Origin: Prochilodus magdalenae
Lineage: Eukaryota > Chordata > Actinopteri > Characiformes > Prochilodontidae
Assembly (NCBI GenBank): GCA_024036415.1
Contig: JAMWET010000489.1
Span: forward strand, 62,501-126,500
Direction: 5' to 3'
Length of the DNA stretch: 64,000 bases
Part shown: positions 42,509 through 57,900 of the stretch, in pieces
Numbering within the stretch: position 1 is the stretch's first letter
Layout of the letters: each line of letters begins with the position of its first letter
Made by a program: the position numbers and the translations under genes
The notes under the pieces: model-generated
The model's database searches: none
Told to the model about the DNA's origin: nothing
The model's input: only the letters and a program-made list of their open reading frames with translations

Positions 42509-42939
42509 TCAAATTTCTCCTTCGCTATGAGCAATATCCGGGTCTGAGAAGCGTCTGGTTGATTTCAGGAACTCCTGTGTGCTGGAGGAAGGGGAGTCCG
42601 AGTCAGGAGTGAAGTGGAGCTCAGCCCCGGGGGCTATAAAAAGGGATTGGATGCTGTCTTTGCGGCGTCCAGGCTGCTGCCGTCTTTGCACCAGCGTCAT
42701 GGACTGGGCCTTGCGGGGTGGTAGCGACTGGACTGCTGGATGGGTCAGTACGCCTGGGGGTAGGCGTACGGTGCGGGGGATGATGGGGTGCCGACGATGG
42801 AGTAGGTCCCTAGAAGCAAAGAGAGCAGGCAGAGAGGGATAGGAGCTTTCGCCTCCTGATGAACTTTGCTGGTTAGAGGGCAAGTTTGCAGATTTAGGAG
42901 GAGAAGCTGTGTTGGGAATTCTTGGCACTGCTGTTTTCC
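42509..42939 (-). CDS. myo9b: myo9b last exon
   Basis: Ends at TGA 42511-42509. Reads [60 protein letters not shown] and [15 protein letters not shown]. These match human C-terminal blocks (IMPTANIKLPPG, HSVYITPGADLP, RRYSDP) as recalled. An AG at tttgcttctag inside the exon is a potential alternative acceptor. Confidence 0.93.
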
Positions 42940-45900
42940 CTGGAAAAAAGAAAACATTTTGTATAAGTGAGAGGAAAATTAGAACGTGCAAAAACACACC
43001 CCTCCCAAAAAAAAGCACCATGGAGTCATGCAAGTAGTCATGCTCAGTAAGGATCACCTAACGCAGTGGTTCTCTATCCCCCGCATACTTTCACCTGTAT
43101 TAACAATGTTTCCAAAACTCTGGTTTATTTTTGTATTCCTAAATCAGGGAATTTTTCAGTGGCCATACTTAATTTCCCTCTCAAAATCTACTGTTTGGCT
43201 CCTAGGGAACACGAAGTACAATTTAATAAATGTTGGTATAATACGGATCTTGCCAGACATCATGGAAAACGTAACACGTATGATGATGCCACCCCCCTGG
43301 TGGCACACTCCTAGTGCCACCCCCTGGTGCCACCCCCCTCATACAGCACTAGCTTTATCCATCTTATATGTGATGCTAGCTTGACCAAAAAAGATCAGAT
43401 CAGATGTGCCGACAGAGGTGTGAAACAGTACATAAATGAAGGAACAGGCGAGCGGACAACATTGGATAAAGGAATGACAGATAAAAGAACAATGTTGGTT
43501 TGTGGATACAGAAATAAATTAACAATGATGTGTATGTAAAAAAAGGAAGGATTTTATGAAGGAACAGTGTTGGTGACATATAAAGGAAAGAACAGATGAA
43601 GGAACAGCATTGGTGATGGATAAAGGAATGAAGGAACAGTGTTGGTGATAGATAAAGGAATAAAGGAACAGTGTTGGTGACAGATAAAGGAAGGAACAGT
43701 GTTGGTGATGGATAAAGGAATGAAGGAGCGACGGAGCTACAGTCAGGTGGTCTAGCATGCTAGCTTTTGATGATGCTAGTTAACTTTAGCACGCCAAGTT
43801 TCTCTGACTCTGCACTGTGTGGGCGGGGCAAGAGACCTCAGCCTTGTGATTGGTCAGGAAGGATTATGAAAAGATAAGGGTAAGGTTAGGATTGCCCAGT
43901 TTATATAGAGAGGAGAGAAATCTGGGGAAATATGAACCTTGTTGGATTTCACATAAACCAGATTAATATAAATCTAGAAGATACAGATTTAGTTTCCCGT
44001 TTCCCTGGGACCTGGAGTCTGATGCTGATTGCTGGTGTTTATTTGCCACACTAAAAGTTTATGTTCTGCGGTAAACAGATTTTTATTCTTTCCTTCTGTT
44101 TACTGTAGTTTTCACCACCACTGCATTTCAGGCACAGCCTTCAAAAGCCCTTACACTGCCCACTAGTGTATTTACTAGTCTATGCAACCTCTAGCATATC
44201 CATAAATCACAGCAATACAATATATGGACAGTTTTGGGAGAGAAATGTTTTGGACAGAACATTTCAAAACAATAACAAGCGCAAGAACAAGATTATTTTA
44301 GGGAGTTTTTCCTCGCCTCTGTCGCCCTTGGCTTACTCACTGGGGGCTCGAACACCAGATTCTTTGTAAAGCTGCTATGTAAAATACGAGGTATATAAAT
44401 ACTGTTGACTTACGATTTTTCTAACATCTTCATCTTATAATTTTTAATACAACAATAATTTTAAACATACAAGCTTCTATATATTTATATCTTTACTGAT
44501 TCTATTTTAGCTATTTTATCTTTGATGTTCTCTTATTGTTTCATGCAGGGTGAGGGTGGGGTGGGGGTGGGGGGGCGTTATCCATGCATTTCACTGCTAG
44601 TTGTCCTGCGTATGACCATGTACGTGACCATTAAGCCCTGACCTGGTTAGAGGATTGAGAACCACCGTGTTGAGTAATCAAACAAAACAGGCACACATAT
44701 TAAAGAGGAATTCCACTAATTTGTTAAAAGTTATGTGTTGTTCAGTGGTTGGGATCTATAGTTTGGTGTGAGATGGAAACCAGGGGTGGAGGTGATGAGA
44801 AACAGGGGTCTCCATGTCCATACCTAAACCACCAGTGAACCTACATGTGTCTTCTGAGTTTAAAGGTCAGAAATAAATAATTGGCTTTGGATTTGCCCTG
44901 CATGTAACTCTCCACCATGAGTTTTAGAAACCTCTTCCTAAGACCTAGACGTCTCAGACATCAGGTATAGTTCACCATTTCATCTTCTCACTTTCTGTGG
45001 GGTAGCTTTTACATGTGGATGTCTGGTTCCATTCACCACCACTGTGAACTATTATTACTTAGCAAGTCTTTTGATCTTAACCGTATTTATTTATTTGTTT
45101 TAAATCAGTGTAATTCCCCTTAAATACAAACAAACAAACAAAATTGTCCTAGTGTACTCAGCACCATGCTTTGACTCATATCAAACACAGCACACAATCC
45201 CTAACATGCACCACAACCCACAGCAAACCTCACACCACCCCCAACACATATTAGATCACAACCTGCTACAGAGCAGCTGGAACTGCCACCCTCTTTAACT
45301 GCATCAGTAGGGTCCTGTCCACACCTGTACCACAAACAGGGATAGCGGCCACACATAGGTCACTCATCAGGGTGTCATTAGAAACAAGCTGGGAAAAGAA
45401 AAAGATGTGGTTTCTGTACCTTAATACTGACCTTCCGTGTCCGAACTGAGCGTCCGGTCATCCAGCAGGCTCTCAGAGCTGGCAGAAGCCTCCGAGTCCA
45501 GGTTCTCCTGATCCGAACCTGGCTGCTCCAAGTCAGGCAGTCTGCAGGCCAGGTCCTCTCTGCAACACACATATTATGAAATCAACACTGGTGTGACACA
45601 TTCAGGTTTAAAATTCCATCTAATTTTCTAAATCAAGTTTAGAAATCATTGTCAGAATTTATAACTCCAGAAAAAGTCGACTGAGTGTGGGTGTGTCCAC
45701 AGTGTATATGCCCTGCCCTCTCTTCATGCACTTCACTCTGATACTCTGCACTAAGATGCCTAGTTACGTTTAAGGTCATGTTGATCTTGCAAAGGTGGCT
45801 GTAGTTTTTAGAGACAGGCGCTGCAGTTCCTTTCCACCCAGCTTCAACAGCTGCTGATGTTTAGAAAATCCACCAACATGGAAGATTAGCATCTTGAATG

Positions 45901-48900
45901 AGCATCTTAAAGAATCTCGAATTTCACATGGCAAATTAAAATTTAGATTTTTCAACACGACATCTGAACACTGCAAGAGCTGCTGTTCAACTCTTGCGAG
46001 TTTTTTAATGGGGCTTGTGGTGATGCATTTTTTGAATGCACAAAGACAGTAGGTCACGTAGGAAGTCAGGTTTTTGTTCCTGGGCTGTTTCATCCATGTG
46101 GAAGGCACTTTCAACTGATTTGGGTATGAATCCATCTTAGCAGATCATGTACACACATACATGACTGTCTTTCCTGGGACCTCCAGGCAAGCACTTCCAA
46201 GTAGTATCCTGGGCACCTAATTCTCCAGGCTTGAACCCAAGTGAGGATCTGTTGGACCATCTTGATTGTCGTGTTGGCACTGAAGTAAGCATGGCTCCAC
46301 ATACGTGTGACCACCTACCAGGACCATACTGAGTCACTCCCAACCCATCTACCAGCTGTCTGTGCACCACACAGTGTTTAATCCGGATATTAGCTGGTGG
46401 TCATAACATATGACTCGACTGTGTACAAAGACATATCTGTGTTTTGCACTAAAACACCAAGTTATATTGCTCACCAATCACAGTTTACTGTCAATAAACT
46501 ACACAGCATGTTCATTACAATTATTAATATTAAAACACAGTTTTATTGAACACTTGGGTATTTTAGCACAACTTGTCACCATTTTATGAAACCTTTTACC
46601 CACTTACATAATGATGTCTGTAATCCGTTCACTGTGGGTAATCATATGACTGGGAAACTCTTGAGTCTACATGATTCAGGCAGTAATCGGATTTCTGCTT
46701 TGCAACCGGCCAAAAACTCACAGAATAAGCCATGACAGACTGTAGAACTCAAATATCATGCCTCAGCTGTAGCAGTAAGTAAGAATATAAATGATCTAGA
46801 AACTTTAATTTTCTCAAGCATGTAGTATCAGCGTCACTCTAAAAGTGTATTATAAGTCGCTGTGCTAAAACACTTTTTGTTCAAAACTGTGGCCTGTTTG
46901 TACACATGGACCAAAAGAAACCAGATTAAGAGTCTGCATGCACTGAGAAATCTGATTACCAAGCTAAAATCCAGCTCTCATTATCAGGTTTCGAGGACTT
47001 AATCTGATCTAACAAATTAGAGTACACCGTTTTACACGACTAACTGTATAACCAGATAACAGTAGAAATCTGATTACAATTAGATCATTAAGTCCACATT
47101 AACACTCTTAGTAATTTCACTGACTTTGCTTTGTGCCCAACATCCCTTAACAGTCATAAAACATCTGTAATGCACCAGCACTTATTACTGAGAGAGAGCA
47201 TAATCATGTCAGAATTAAAAACACGTACTTCTCCTGTTTGATTGACTTGATCCGCTCCACCAGATTCCTCTCCGCCTCCGTGTCTGAGTCGAGTGGTTCG
47301 TTCTCAGGGACAACACACAGATCGGATGAAGACTTCTCCCGCATCTGCAGCCCAGACACAAAGTGTTATTCACAAATTCATTCAGAGAAGGTTTCAAAGA
47401 TGACTCGGCAGCACTGAAACATTTGAGGACCCATGCACATGACAGTAAAACCATAACTCTGCATTCAAATAAACCTTAACATTTTGGCGGAGGGAACTGG
47501 TGTCTCTAAGGAGCATTAAAGGATATGCTTTTTTAATCATACTTTGTTTTGTTCCAGAGATCCTTTATGACATTTGTGTTCTACAAACATGTTCAACTTA
47601 TATCCACATTTCCCACCCTCTCTTTATTCCTCTTTCTAAAACATGAATTTTTGTTCATCTGTCTTTGAGATCAATATATTGAAATGATCTCAGTTATGAT
47701 TGGCTGCATCAGGTATGCATATTATTGCGATTTTGTGACCTCACAAAAACACAAAACTTAAAAATTAGACATTTGGGCCATATGGACACACATGGAAAGT
47801 GTTAAACTACATCAGACTTTAATATGCATTCCTTCTCACTTCAACTACAAATAGAATTTATTAGTAACTCCCGGTCTCTTTGTGGGAGATGCTGCATAGA
47901 GAAACACCACCATGTCTCCCCAAACAGCACTTGAGCATTTCTTAGAACACCAACATGACCAAGTAAAAGTCAGAACCCAGATCTCTCCATTCCGGTTAGT
48001 AAATGGAAAAGGATGGCTGATCTCAGGGTAATGCCTGCGGTTCATACAAAGGAACTGAGGATGTTAGAGAAGTCTTAGGCCCGAAACATACTTAACGCAA
48101 GAGTGATAATACAGCTGATGAAACCTGTTTTACGAACTCCGACTGCACACTCACATTGCTGTAGCAGATATAAACCATTTAGGGGTACAAAGTACATAGA
48201 CTGAAATAAGCTAAATGGCAGTTTGGTGACCTGCATCTCCCCTCACGTTTTAAAGTGTTTGGCATTTCTTAATAATTTAGTCTTATTAATCTTAGGAGAA
48301 AAAAAATGTTCCAAGGAGTGCTGCGATTCTGTCTTCAGGAATCGCAATACTATTAAAGGCCGTGGACGCCTGCGTGCGCAAGGCCGTGGACGTCTGTATC
48401 TCAGTTTGTTTCAGAACCGTTACACCACTAATACATATATATCTTTACACCAAAGACCATTAGAAAGTTAAGAAGCTGTTTAGAAACTAATAGTCAACGG
48501 TACTTATTGCCAATCATGGCCTCTTTCTTTTTTGTTAAAGTAGAAGCTTTCGAGAAGAAAGCTTTTTGCTGGTTTTGCTGCTCACTGATTTATCCAGACT
48601 GCGAGCACTGTCCAGTCTAAGGCTTTGAAAGCCATTTAAAAGCTGTTCTGGAATGACACGCTTCAAACATAAACTCTAATGAAGCAACGTGAGGTGTGCT
48701 CCAGCTGAAGGTTCAAACCTGGAAAATGTGTTTAACAAAAAGGCAGTTATTAATTTATCATGTTAACACGTTTATAATAAGTTTGAGAGCCGGAGGTGCC
48801 TGTCTGCAAATGTTTGCATATTTGCGTGAAGTACGTTTCTGGCCGTACATAACACCAATACTGCATGCAAAGAGGGGGATAAAAAAAAAAAAGTATTAAT

Positions 48901-51900
48901 GAGGACCACAATACTTCCGGTATACCAGTATATGAACTTAGTACCAAGAAAAAGAAACAAAAGAGAATTAATTCTAAAGACCAATGAATAATGAAACCTA
49001 GGAGAAACCATGCAATCCAACAAAACATCCCAAAACCAGCACTACAGGGTCACAGGACGTCACATGCTGCAACCACGTTAAGAGCACCACACAGAGAGAC
49101 ACAGTGGAGTTAGTATTCACGCACATACTACTCACTACGGCTGTACACTACAGTGTGAAATACATACCGCCACTCCTTTGTAAGGAGAGGTAAACCTGAG
49201 GGGTAAGTGCCAGCTCTACAGAGACCAGAAAACAAACACAAAAAGCAGAAAACACATTGAGCTGGTTAACTTACCGAGCTGAAACAAGGCTGTGATACAC
49301 ACGGGCTGCACAATACATCAGCTCTTAATCAGAATCATGATATCTGGTATGATGCTCTCACAGAGTTCCACAACTGGTGAACTGATATTTTATTTGTTTG
49401 GCCAAAAATAATCAGTGCTCATTGTTTACATTTACGGCATTTAGCTTTATCCAGAGCAACTTACAAGGTTAGTCATATTACAGGTAGGCCAATGTAGTGT
49501 TAGTGTAATGTAATCTTATTGGTGTAGCACAACATAGTCACATAGACTGGGATTTGAACCCCAGTCTCCCACATGTGGTGTTTGCTCCATGGCGGGTAGT
49601 GGTCTTATCCACTGAGCTACACCAACCACATCTGCTGAGCTACACCAACCACATTGTTACATGTCACGTATTCATAATCAAGATATATGATGTTTGAACC
49701 CGACTGAATGCTGTTTAATAGCATATCCAGTTTATTAAATGAATTAAGGTGAACTTTAAGCTTAATATTGGTATATACTGGGATTATATCATAATACAAA
49801 TGGTTTTACAGCCATAGCAACTCAAGCGGCAAATAAGTAGCATTTCAGCAATGATCTAAGATCAGATTTTATGCCGCACTTTAATTCAGCTCAGTATTGG
49901 ACAGTATTTTGCTTGGTACTAGCAGGTTTAGACAAATGTTCACGTAATGGGTCGGCTCTATACAGCACATAATGCTCTCAGGTTATATTTGGTTGGGATC
50001 AAAGTTTCAGGCTCAATTAAAGCTCTAACTGCAATATACAACAAACATCGTGCAGCCCTAACACACAACAAAAGCAGACAAACAACACAAACCATGGACT
50101 GTGCAACGTTTAAAAAGCCTGGACTCAAGTGATGCGTCAATCACGTGTTGAGAAGTAGCTTTATCCTCTCCGAGCTCACCGTGTTATTTCTCTTCAGCTT
50201 GAGCTGGTTCTTCGCCAGCGTCTCTGCATACTCCAGCTGCTCTATCTCCTCCATCTTCTCATTGTACCTCCTGATCTGCTCGTTTATCAGCATCTCGACA
50301 CACCTGCAGAAAAAAATCATGTACATGTAGGTGCAAAATTACATCTATCTAGGTCCCTATAATATTTAATGATATACAATGCTTTATAACATCATGCTTT
50401 TTAAAACTGAAGCTATCATTCTCATCTACACAAAACATGCGTCAACTTACATGGTATCTCAAATGGACCATCTAAAGATATATCTATAAGTTGACTTGTG
50501 CCTGATTTAGTGGTCATGTATACCTAGGAACCAGTTTACATCACAGGTGTTGGTGTGGAACATCATATACATAAAGTTTCCATTCTATGTATCTTTACAT
50601 ATTGTTGCATGCAACAAACAAAATAAACTAAAACTTAAATAAAATAAACAATGTACAAATTTCTCAAGAAGATGGGAGACGTACGTGGTTGTCTTGGCTA
50701 CATCCTTCATGCTGAGGAGGGGGTCGGCACTGTCCGGGCCACGTAGAATGCAGGGGGCAAAGACGATAGCCAGCGAATTGGGGGTCATTCTGTTACTCTT
50801 CTCCTCTCTTGACACCCTGGACACAAAATTACACATTAGCCTCCTGATTTCACTGTGAGCTTGTCTATAATATATTTAAAGCCAGAGATAAATGCAGCTT
50901 ATTTATGATGGTGCTGGTATGTGGGGCAAGTTCTTATATTTACAAATGTGTTAAGGACAAACCGTAATATGTTCCAGAGGCATCCTGGGCAACTGCTAGT
51001 CCGAGAAAGACACACTAGGTGAACCAATTTGCTGCAGCGCCAGCCTGTGGCAGATCTGAGCTGCACCACTAGTTAGTAGGAATGCCATGGTAAGACTACC
51101 AAAAGCCCTTCTGGGTAAAGCAGATAAATAATGTGTGTGGGGTCAGCTGTGGGCTACCAGCCATGTGACCGGAGGGTCGCCGGTTCGATTCCCCAAAACT
51201 GACAGTAACCACTGAGGTGCCCTTGAGCAAGGTACGAACCCCCAACTGCTCCAGTATGCTGTGGATTGCCCATTGCTCCAAACAAGTGTACTCCCTGCCC
51301 CCTAGTGTGTGGATGTGGGAGTTTCACTTCACGGATGGGATAGATGTGGAGGACTAATTCCTCTGTGTGTAAAAGCACAAATGGCACAACAAGCTCAAAA
51401 GCTCTCTACTCAGAGAACGACTGGCCTCACCTAATTTACTTCCGGAGGGACCGGAGGGTTGCTGGTTCGATTCCCTGAACTGACAGTAACGACTGAGGTG
51501 CCCTTGAGCAAGGCACCTTACCCCAACTGCTCCCCGGGCGCCGTGGATAGGGCGCTCGAGGAGCTCAGTGAGCACACTTACCGCTCCGGGTAAGTGTGCT
51601 CATTGCCCTCTAGTGTGTGTGTTCACTAGTGAGTGTGTTTGTGGGTGTTTCACTTCACAGATGGGTTAAATGTGGAGACTAAATTTCCCCACTGTGGGAT
51701 CAACAAGGGATTAAATCTAAATCTAATCTTATGACAAATAAAAATTTTGGGCATCCCCCCCCCCAAGAAGAATTTTGGTTTTGACACATTTAGGCATCTA
51801 AGAACTTGATTAATTTTCACATCTGTATTTTAAACCAGGCCTACAGCACAGCCAAAAAGAAAAAAGCTGAAAAAAACTGAAAACTCCTGCACCATCATCA

Positions 51901-54900
51901 ATGCAGTCATTGATCTTGCAAGTTACAAACATACCTTCGACAAAATTGAGTAAGTGTTCAGTTTATCTACCTGACGAGGTGGAAAATAAGTCTCTCCAGA
52001 GTGTTGTAGTGGGCTGTGGGGAGCTCTTCCAAAATTCTATAGATGGCGAGTAGCTGTTCCTGCTTCTCAGGTAAATCTGATGAAACAGTGAGAGACAAGA
52101 GACTCAGAACAACAGAAATACAGGTTTCTTTTTTCCCTTAGTGCCACACCACTGGGAATGATGCATAACAGAAACCATAGCAGCTATGGTTCTGTGTGTC
52201 CATATTTCTGCTCTCTCTTTCAGCTGTCAGTACACCTGAAACAGGTAATTAATGTCCCACAATTAACTGGCTCCAGTGAGCTGGACTACAACAAATAGTG
52301 GAAGTCTTATGAAGCTCACCGACTGCCTGGATGAAGTCGTTATAGTGAGTGATGGTCATGAGGGGCTCAGGAAGTTCTCTGAGCCACTGTTTCACCAGAC
52401 CGGTCACAGCATGGATGGGGTAGTCCTCCAAACACACTGTATGGGGATCTGGAAGCAAAGTCAAAATAAAACTGTAGCAGATGAACGCATGAACAAGTGC
52501 AGTACTGAGATACGATAAAATGTCTCAAATACTGCATCCAATAACAGACACAATCTTATTAGGGCCTAAAAATTGTGAAATAGAACATTCCAAAGGTTTT
52601 TCTTCATTTCTGCATAAGGCAGATGTGAAATAGTCCATTGCAAAAACTGATTTGCTTTGACATTCTTTACAGTGGTGGTGATGGGAACCAGCTGCCATGC
52701 AGAAGACACAATTTATTTACTAAGCAAAACCACCAGTGAACCTACACCCATCTTCTGAGCTTTTGTATAGAATATTGATGGCTAATCGGTGATAAATCGC
52801 TCTATTGTGTGAGATTTGTGGTTTCTATCACCACTAGTGTAAACATCTTTCACTCTGGAATACAGCATTTCACAACACACCACTACAAATTACTTTTTAC
52901 ATCTCTGTTTACAACAACTGTTAAACAGATTCTAGCAAACCATAAAACCCTTGAAGCTCCAGACTCATCCCTTGGATGCAGTAAGTACTACAGTTAAGAC
53001 ACATGCAACTTTTGTTGGTGCGTAGATTTACCGGATTCTAGAAGCTGTCGGAGCTCCTTCATACGGTTGGCTGAGCCAGACTTTCTGTAGATGCCCTCTG
53101 TGTAGAGGCCGTTCATCTCCACGTGCTCTAGCATTAGCTCCAACACCACAGGAACAGGGATCCTGTCATTGACCAGGTGGGACACGGGCACGCCAAAGTG
53201 CTGAGAACCATAATCCTCTTCATTCTGAACCAGTAGGATGATTAGAGTATATTAGGTACAAGACATTCCCAATATTAAACACTTTCAATTATCTGGTTAC
53301 AAACTACCTATTAACATTGAACACGTTCAAATAGACAACAAAAATTGAATAAGATTAAATAAGAAACCAAAATTCATAACTAAAACAAACAGTAAATAAA
53401 CAGCTCCACTGATCATATAGGAACATTTTGTAGTTCTACAGTTGCAGAATTTGACTCCCTGTTCTTCAATGGTCAGGACCCCCACAGGACCACCATGATG
53501 ATGTGGGTGGTGGATCACTCTCAGTACAGCAGCGACACTGAAGTGGTGCTGGTGTGAGTGGATCAGACACAGCAGTGCTGCTGGATACCTCAGAGAATTG
53601 TCCACCAAACAAAACTTACAGCCGGCATTGTCCTGCGGACAGCATTCTGTGGACAGTGTCCCATTGACAGCGATCAAGGACTAGAGGATGACCAATACTG
53701 CACTGTGCAGAAGCACATGAGCTATCATCTCTGACTGTCCATCTACAATGTGGACCAGCAAGGTAGGAGTGTCTAATAGAGTGGACAGTGAATGGACACA
53801 GTGGCTAAACACTCCAGCAGCACTGCTGTGTCTGATCCACTCACACCAGCACCACACGCACTAACACACCAACACCACGTCAGTGTCACTGCAGTGCTGA
53901 GAATGATCCACCACCCACATTGTACCTGCTCTGTAGTGGTCCTTGCTGGAATACCATACCAACCACCCAAAATACCCTAGCACCACCAAGAAGTGCCAAG
54001 CAACTTCATATGGGCAACCTAGCAAACACCTGCAACACTATATCAAGTAGCTTGTACATCAAAGCAACCACCTACCAACATATAGTTCACAGTTTACAAT
54101 ATATATTTTTATTTAACTGTACAGAATAAAGACTCAGCTGTTAACTATATTTGACATCAACTGTATTTGTCCTGTATACAACGTGTCGCTGTTGTATTGC
54201 ACCATTAGACCTGAAGAACAGCATTTCATTCCAGAGTACACAACAACCTGGCTTAAAAGTATATTTGAATAAGGTGACACTGATATGTAAACGGCAGAAG
54301 TTGAGAATGTACTGGAGTCTTACTTTCTTAGAACAGAAGGTATTACAGTCAGTTGTGATCTTGGACAGGCACTTCTTGTGGCAAACAAGCTTGCAACCTA
54401 AAACACACAATATATAGAATATGAATATTCTCAAGAGCAGAAATGATCAGCAAAAATGTTCCTTGAGGATCTGTTTTTGATGTGCTATGAAAGATTTATA
54501 GGCCATGCCTGATGAATGCACCAAATTTTTATTTTATTTTAAAAATCAGCATTTCATTCACTCTAATGCATTTGAAATACACCTTATAGGTACGTATGAT
54601 ACTAATAAAAGTTAGATTTAACCCCAAATTAAATCATCAGTGTTGATGTATCAGTATCAGAAAATATAAAGTACTGAATATTGGCATCAGCTGATGATAC
54701 CTGTATAGATGCATCACTGTTTATTGTTATCCATCACATATAATAAATGTAAAATAAATTTGCCTAATATATATAACTTTTTTTTTTTCTTCCCCCCAAC
54801 TGTTAATCCTGCTAAGACTGAAACAACTGCTGGCTGCATACTCACAACTGCACATGTAGGCTTTCTCCATGCCCCAGATGTAGGAAGTACACTGATCACA

Positions 54901-57900
54901 CGACTGTACGATGTTCACCTGGTAGTGAGTGAACACGTGGTCGAGTGGACTCTCCAACTGAAGAAAACACCACATGGTTAGACAAGGAATTCGATGGACC
55001 AGGACGCGTATTGATGGGCCTGTCTTTGTTTTGTGTATGCAATGTTACTTACACTCTTGTCTTTTTTCCGCCTCTTCTTGCGACCTTTCAGAGGCTGAGA
55101 GAGACGCAGGTAAATGTTAGTTATAACAGTAAACTTAATTTGTGCACAGAGCACACTGCATTTTTACAAATTCCATTTAAACACACACTAAATATTTTAG
55201 GTTTTATGCTTTTTAGGCCACCGTCATGACAACGGCACAACAAAGTCTCACAACTTCCACCTATTGTACTGTATTGTTTGTGTGGGTCTATAAACTTTGT
55301 CCTAACATACAAATATCAATTATCATTAATTATCAGTATTACCTTGACAGGTTCAGCCTCTTCTCTTTTGATTTCCCCTCTGATGAAACCGTCCAGGACA
55401 GACTGGAACAGGTTCACAACCAGCTGCACTTCTCCTTTCTGCTTTTCTCCGGCTAAACTGATCACTTTGTTTTGGTAGCCCCTCATCAGGCCTTTGTAAC
55501 CAATGTGTGGCTTCTGCAGGACAGAAAAGAGAAAGAGGTCATGTTCACAACAACCCAACTTCTTAACACATAACTACTAAATCAGAATCAGGCTTTATTG
55601 GCCATGCAATGTGCATTGTAGTGGTCAGCTGGTCATAAGTGTGATGGCATGTGGGAAGACATTATTTCCCATTTTCTGAATTTAACATGGCAGATTAAGA
55701 TTTGATGCATTACTCTATTCGTAAATATTAAATTAATAGGATGCATATTTGGGGTAGCCTTCTGTAGAAGGTGTGCTACCTTGGGGGCAAGCTACTAGGG
55801 AGAAATTGATTTTCCTGTAACTGATCATTCTGATGCTGACTGTGGGAAACCCGTGCTTTGTCAATCAAAATGGACTCTTAGTGTAAAGTCTACGTATCAG
55901 TCTGCACTTACAGGGACAGAGTACAAGCCTTTGATGTCTGCTCTGAACTGCATGGTGGCTGTGATGAAGATATGCTCTGTCGCGGACAGCTGCTTTCCTC
56001 TAGAGCGCAGATCATTCACCTGCCCAAGAACAAGAAGTATGAGAAAATAAGATCCTTTGCAATTTCCAATTTAACACCCACTCCAAAATGACAAGTCTGC
56101 CAAAACAAGACTCTTAATCAGCTAATTTTAGGTGAAGAGACTCTAGTGTCTCTCGGTCCAACAGTCTTTAATAGAAGCTCATCCATTAGTCTGACACTGA
56201 GGTCATTAAAAAGTAATAAAACAGTTCACATCTCTGCTGTGTTTTCGTTAATTCTGGGACCTGATTTCCGAGGAACTCATCCAGGTTCCGAAGCTCGTTA
56301 GCGTTGGTGATCTCGCGGTCCAACGAGGCATTCCACTGTTCTGTGACGCGGGTCGCCCGACTGATCTTAATGGTGGGGGCACGACTCACACGACCGCTGG
56401 GCGGCTCTGCGTGATGTGAACGTGAGGGAGAGGTAGCTGTCAGAGAGAAAGAGAGCAGACTGGTCAATCTACCAATGTATAATGACCATACTTGGATAGA
56501 AAGAAACAATTAAGTCACTACACCGCATCTACAGTGATGGTTTAGCCAGAAATGCCACTCTAAATGTAGCAGGCATGCTTGTTGTCTAAAGTTTCATTCT
56601 TCAGTTTTGCTTTGAAGGCTAATGTTGCTAATGAGTAATGCCTATACCCCTATAATTTGTGTGGTTTAAGACATTGTATAACATTGTCATCTGCAAGCAT
56701 GATCAATAATTAGATGAACATCTAGACTTGGGAAAAGGTCCTACTGTTTATGTCTGTATGTCCATTTTTAAGATGATCTGTGCTCATCACTTTGACGCGG
56801 TAGAGTGTTTCAGTGGAGTGTTACCTTCGGCTTTTTCAGGAAAGGCAGTAGCCATCGGCAGCTCTCCATCCTCTGGAGTATGAGCCTCCTTATGAGGACG
56901 CTTCTTCAGGATCTTTCTGAGGAAGCCTGTTGGTCTGTAACAGACACCACAGAAAGCTTTAAGTCCCTTTATGTTTACATTTACATTTATGGCATTATGG
57001 CACAGTCTTGTCCAGAGCGACTGTACTGTATTACTGTATTACAGGTAGGCCAACGTGTTGGGAGTCTTATCCAAAGACTCTTATTGGTGTAGCACAGCAT
57101 AGTCACCCATACCAGTATTTGAACCCCAGCCTCCCACATGTGCTGCTGGCTCCCTGGCAGGTAGTGTTTTCTGCAGAGCTACACCAACCACCATTTCTCA
57201 CTCATAGCTTATCATAGAATCAATATTCCTGCTTTAAATACAGCCAGCTTTAAAACCACTTTAAAAAAAAAACTGCAAACCCTAAAATCCTACATATCTG
57301 GAATATCAAGTGGTGTTTCAGATGTGTGAGTGTAAATACTAAATTGACATACCACTAGCCAATACTCTTTCATGCACTTATGTGGGACCATATGGCAACA
57401 AGTAAACAAAAAAGAAAGAATCTGAAAAATACAGGAACAAAAGCAAGCTTTTAACGGTTCCCGTTTTTCAACTGATGATGACAACTGATGATAACCTTTC
57501 ATCTGAAAAGGAGAGAGGAAATGAAATATGCGCAACATGTGACGTCTGTGTAATCGCTGTCTATGATGATCCCTCTGGGCTGTGCACAGACGCTGAAAGA
57601 GCTGATTCTGGATAGTAAGATATACACCCTCAAAGCACGAAGTACAGTTGGCACTTGAAGTAAATGTATCGCCATGTTTTTATGCTGTCTGCCCATACCT
57701 GCCTCCGAACTAAAGACCGTCCAGATAAGAAGAAAAGTAGAAAAGGGGGCCTGTTCTTAATGGGGTCAGTAAAGCTTGAGGACCAGCATCAGCACTGGTA
57801 CTTTGTTGGTACAAAAAAGATTTTGGTGTCTAGCTAAACACACTAGGTCTAAATCAGGGGTCTAGACACACATAGGACTCCATAAATCAATTCTCAATCA

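Noticed and set aside
46111..46370. Transposase fragment in a myo9b intron
   Set aside because: Some blocks look transposon-like, but I could not find catalytic motifs or terminal repeats.
51150..51215. Functional tRNA gene
   Set aside because: Only a B-box-like region is convincing and it continues into a SINE body; a second copy with the same tail lies next to it.
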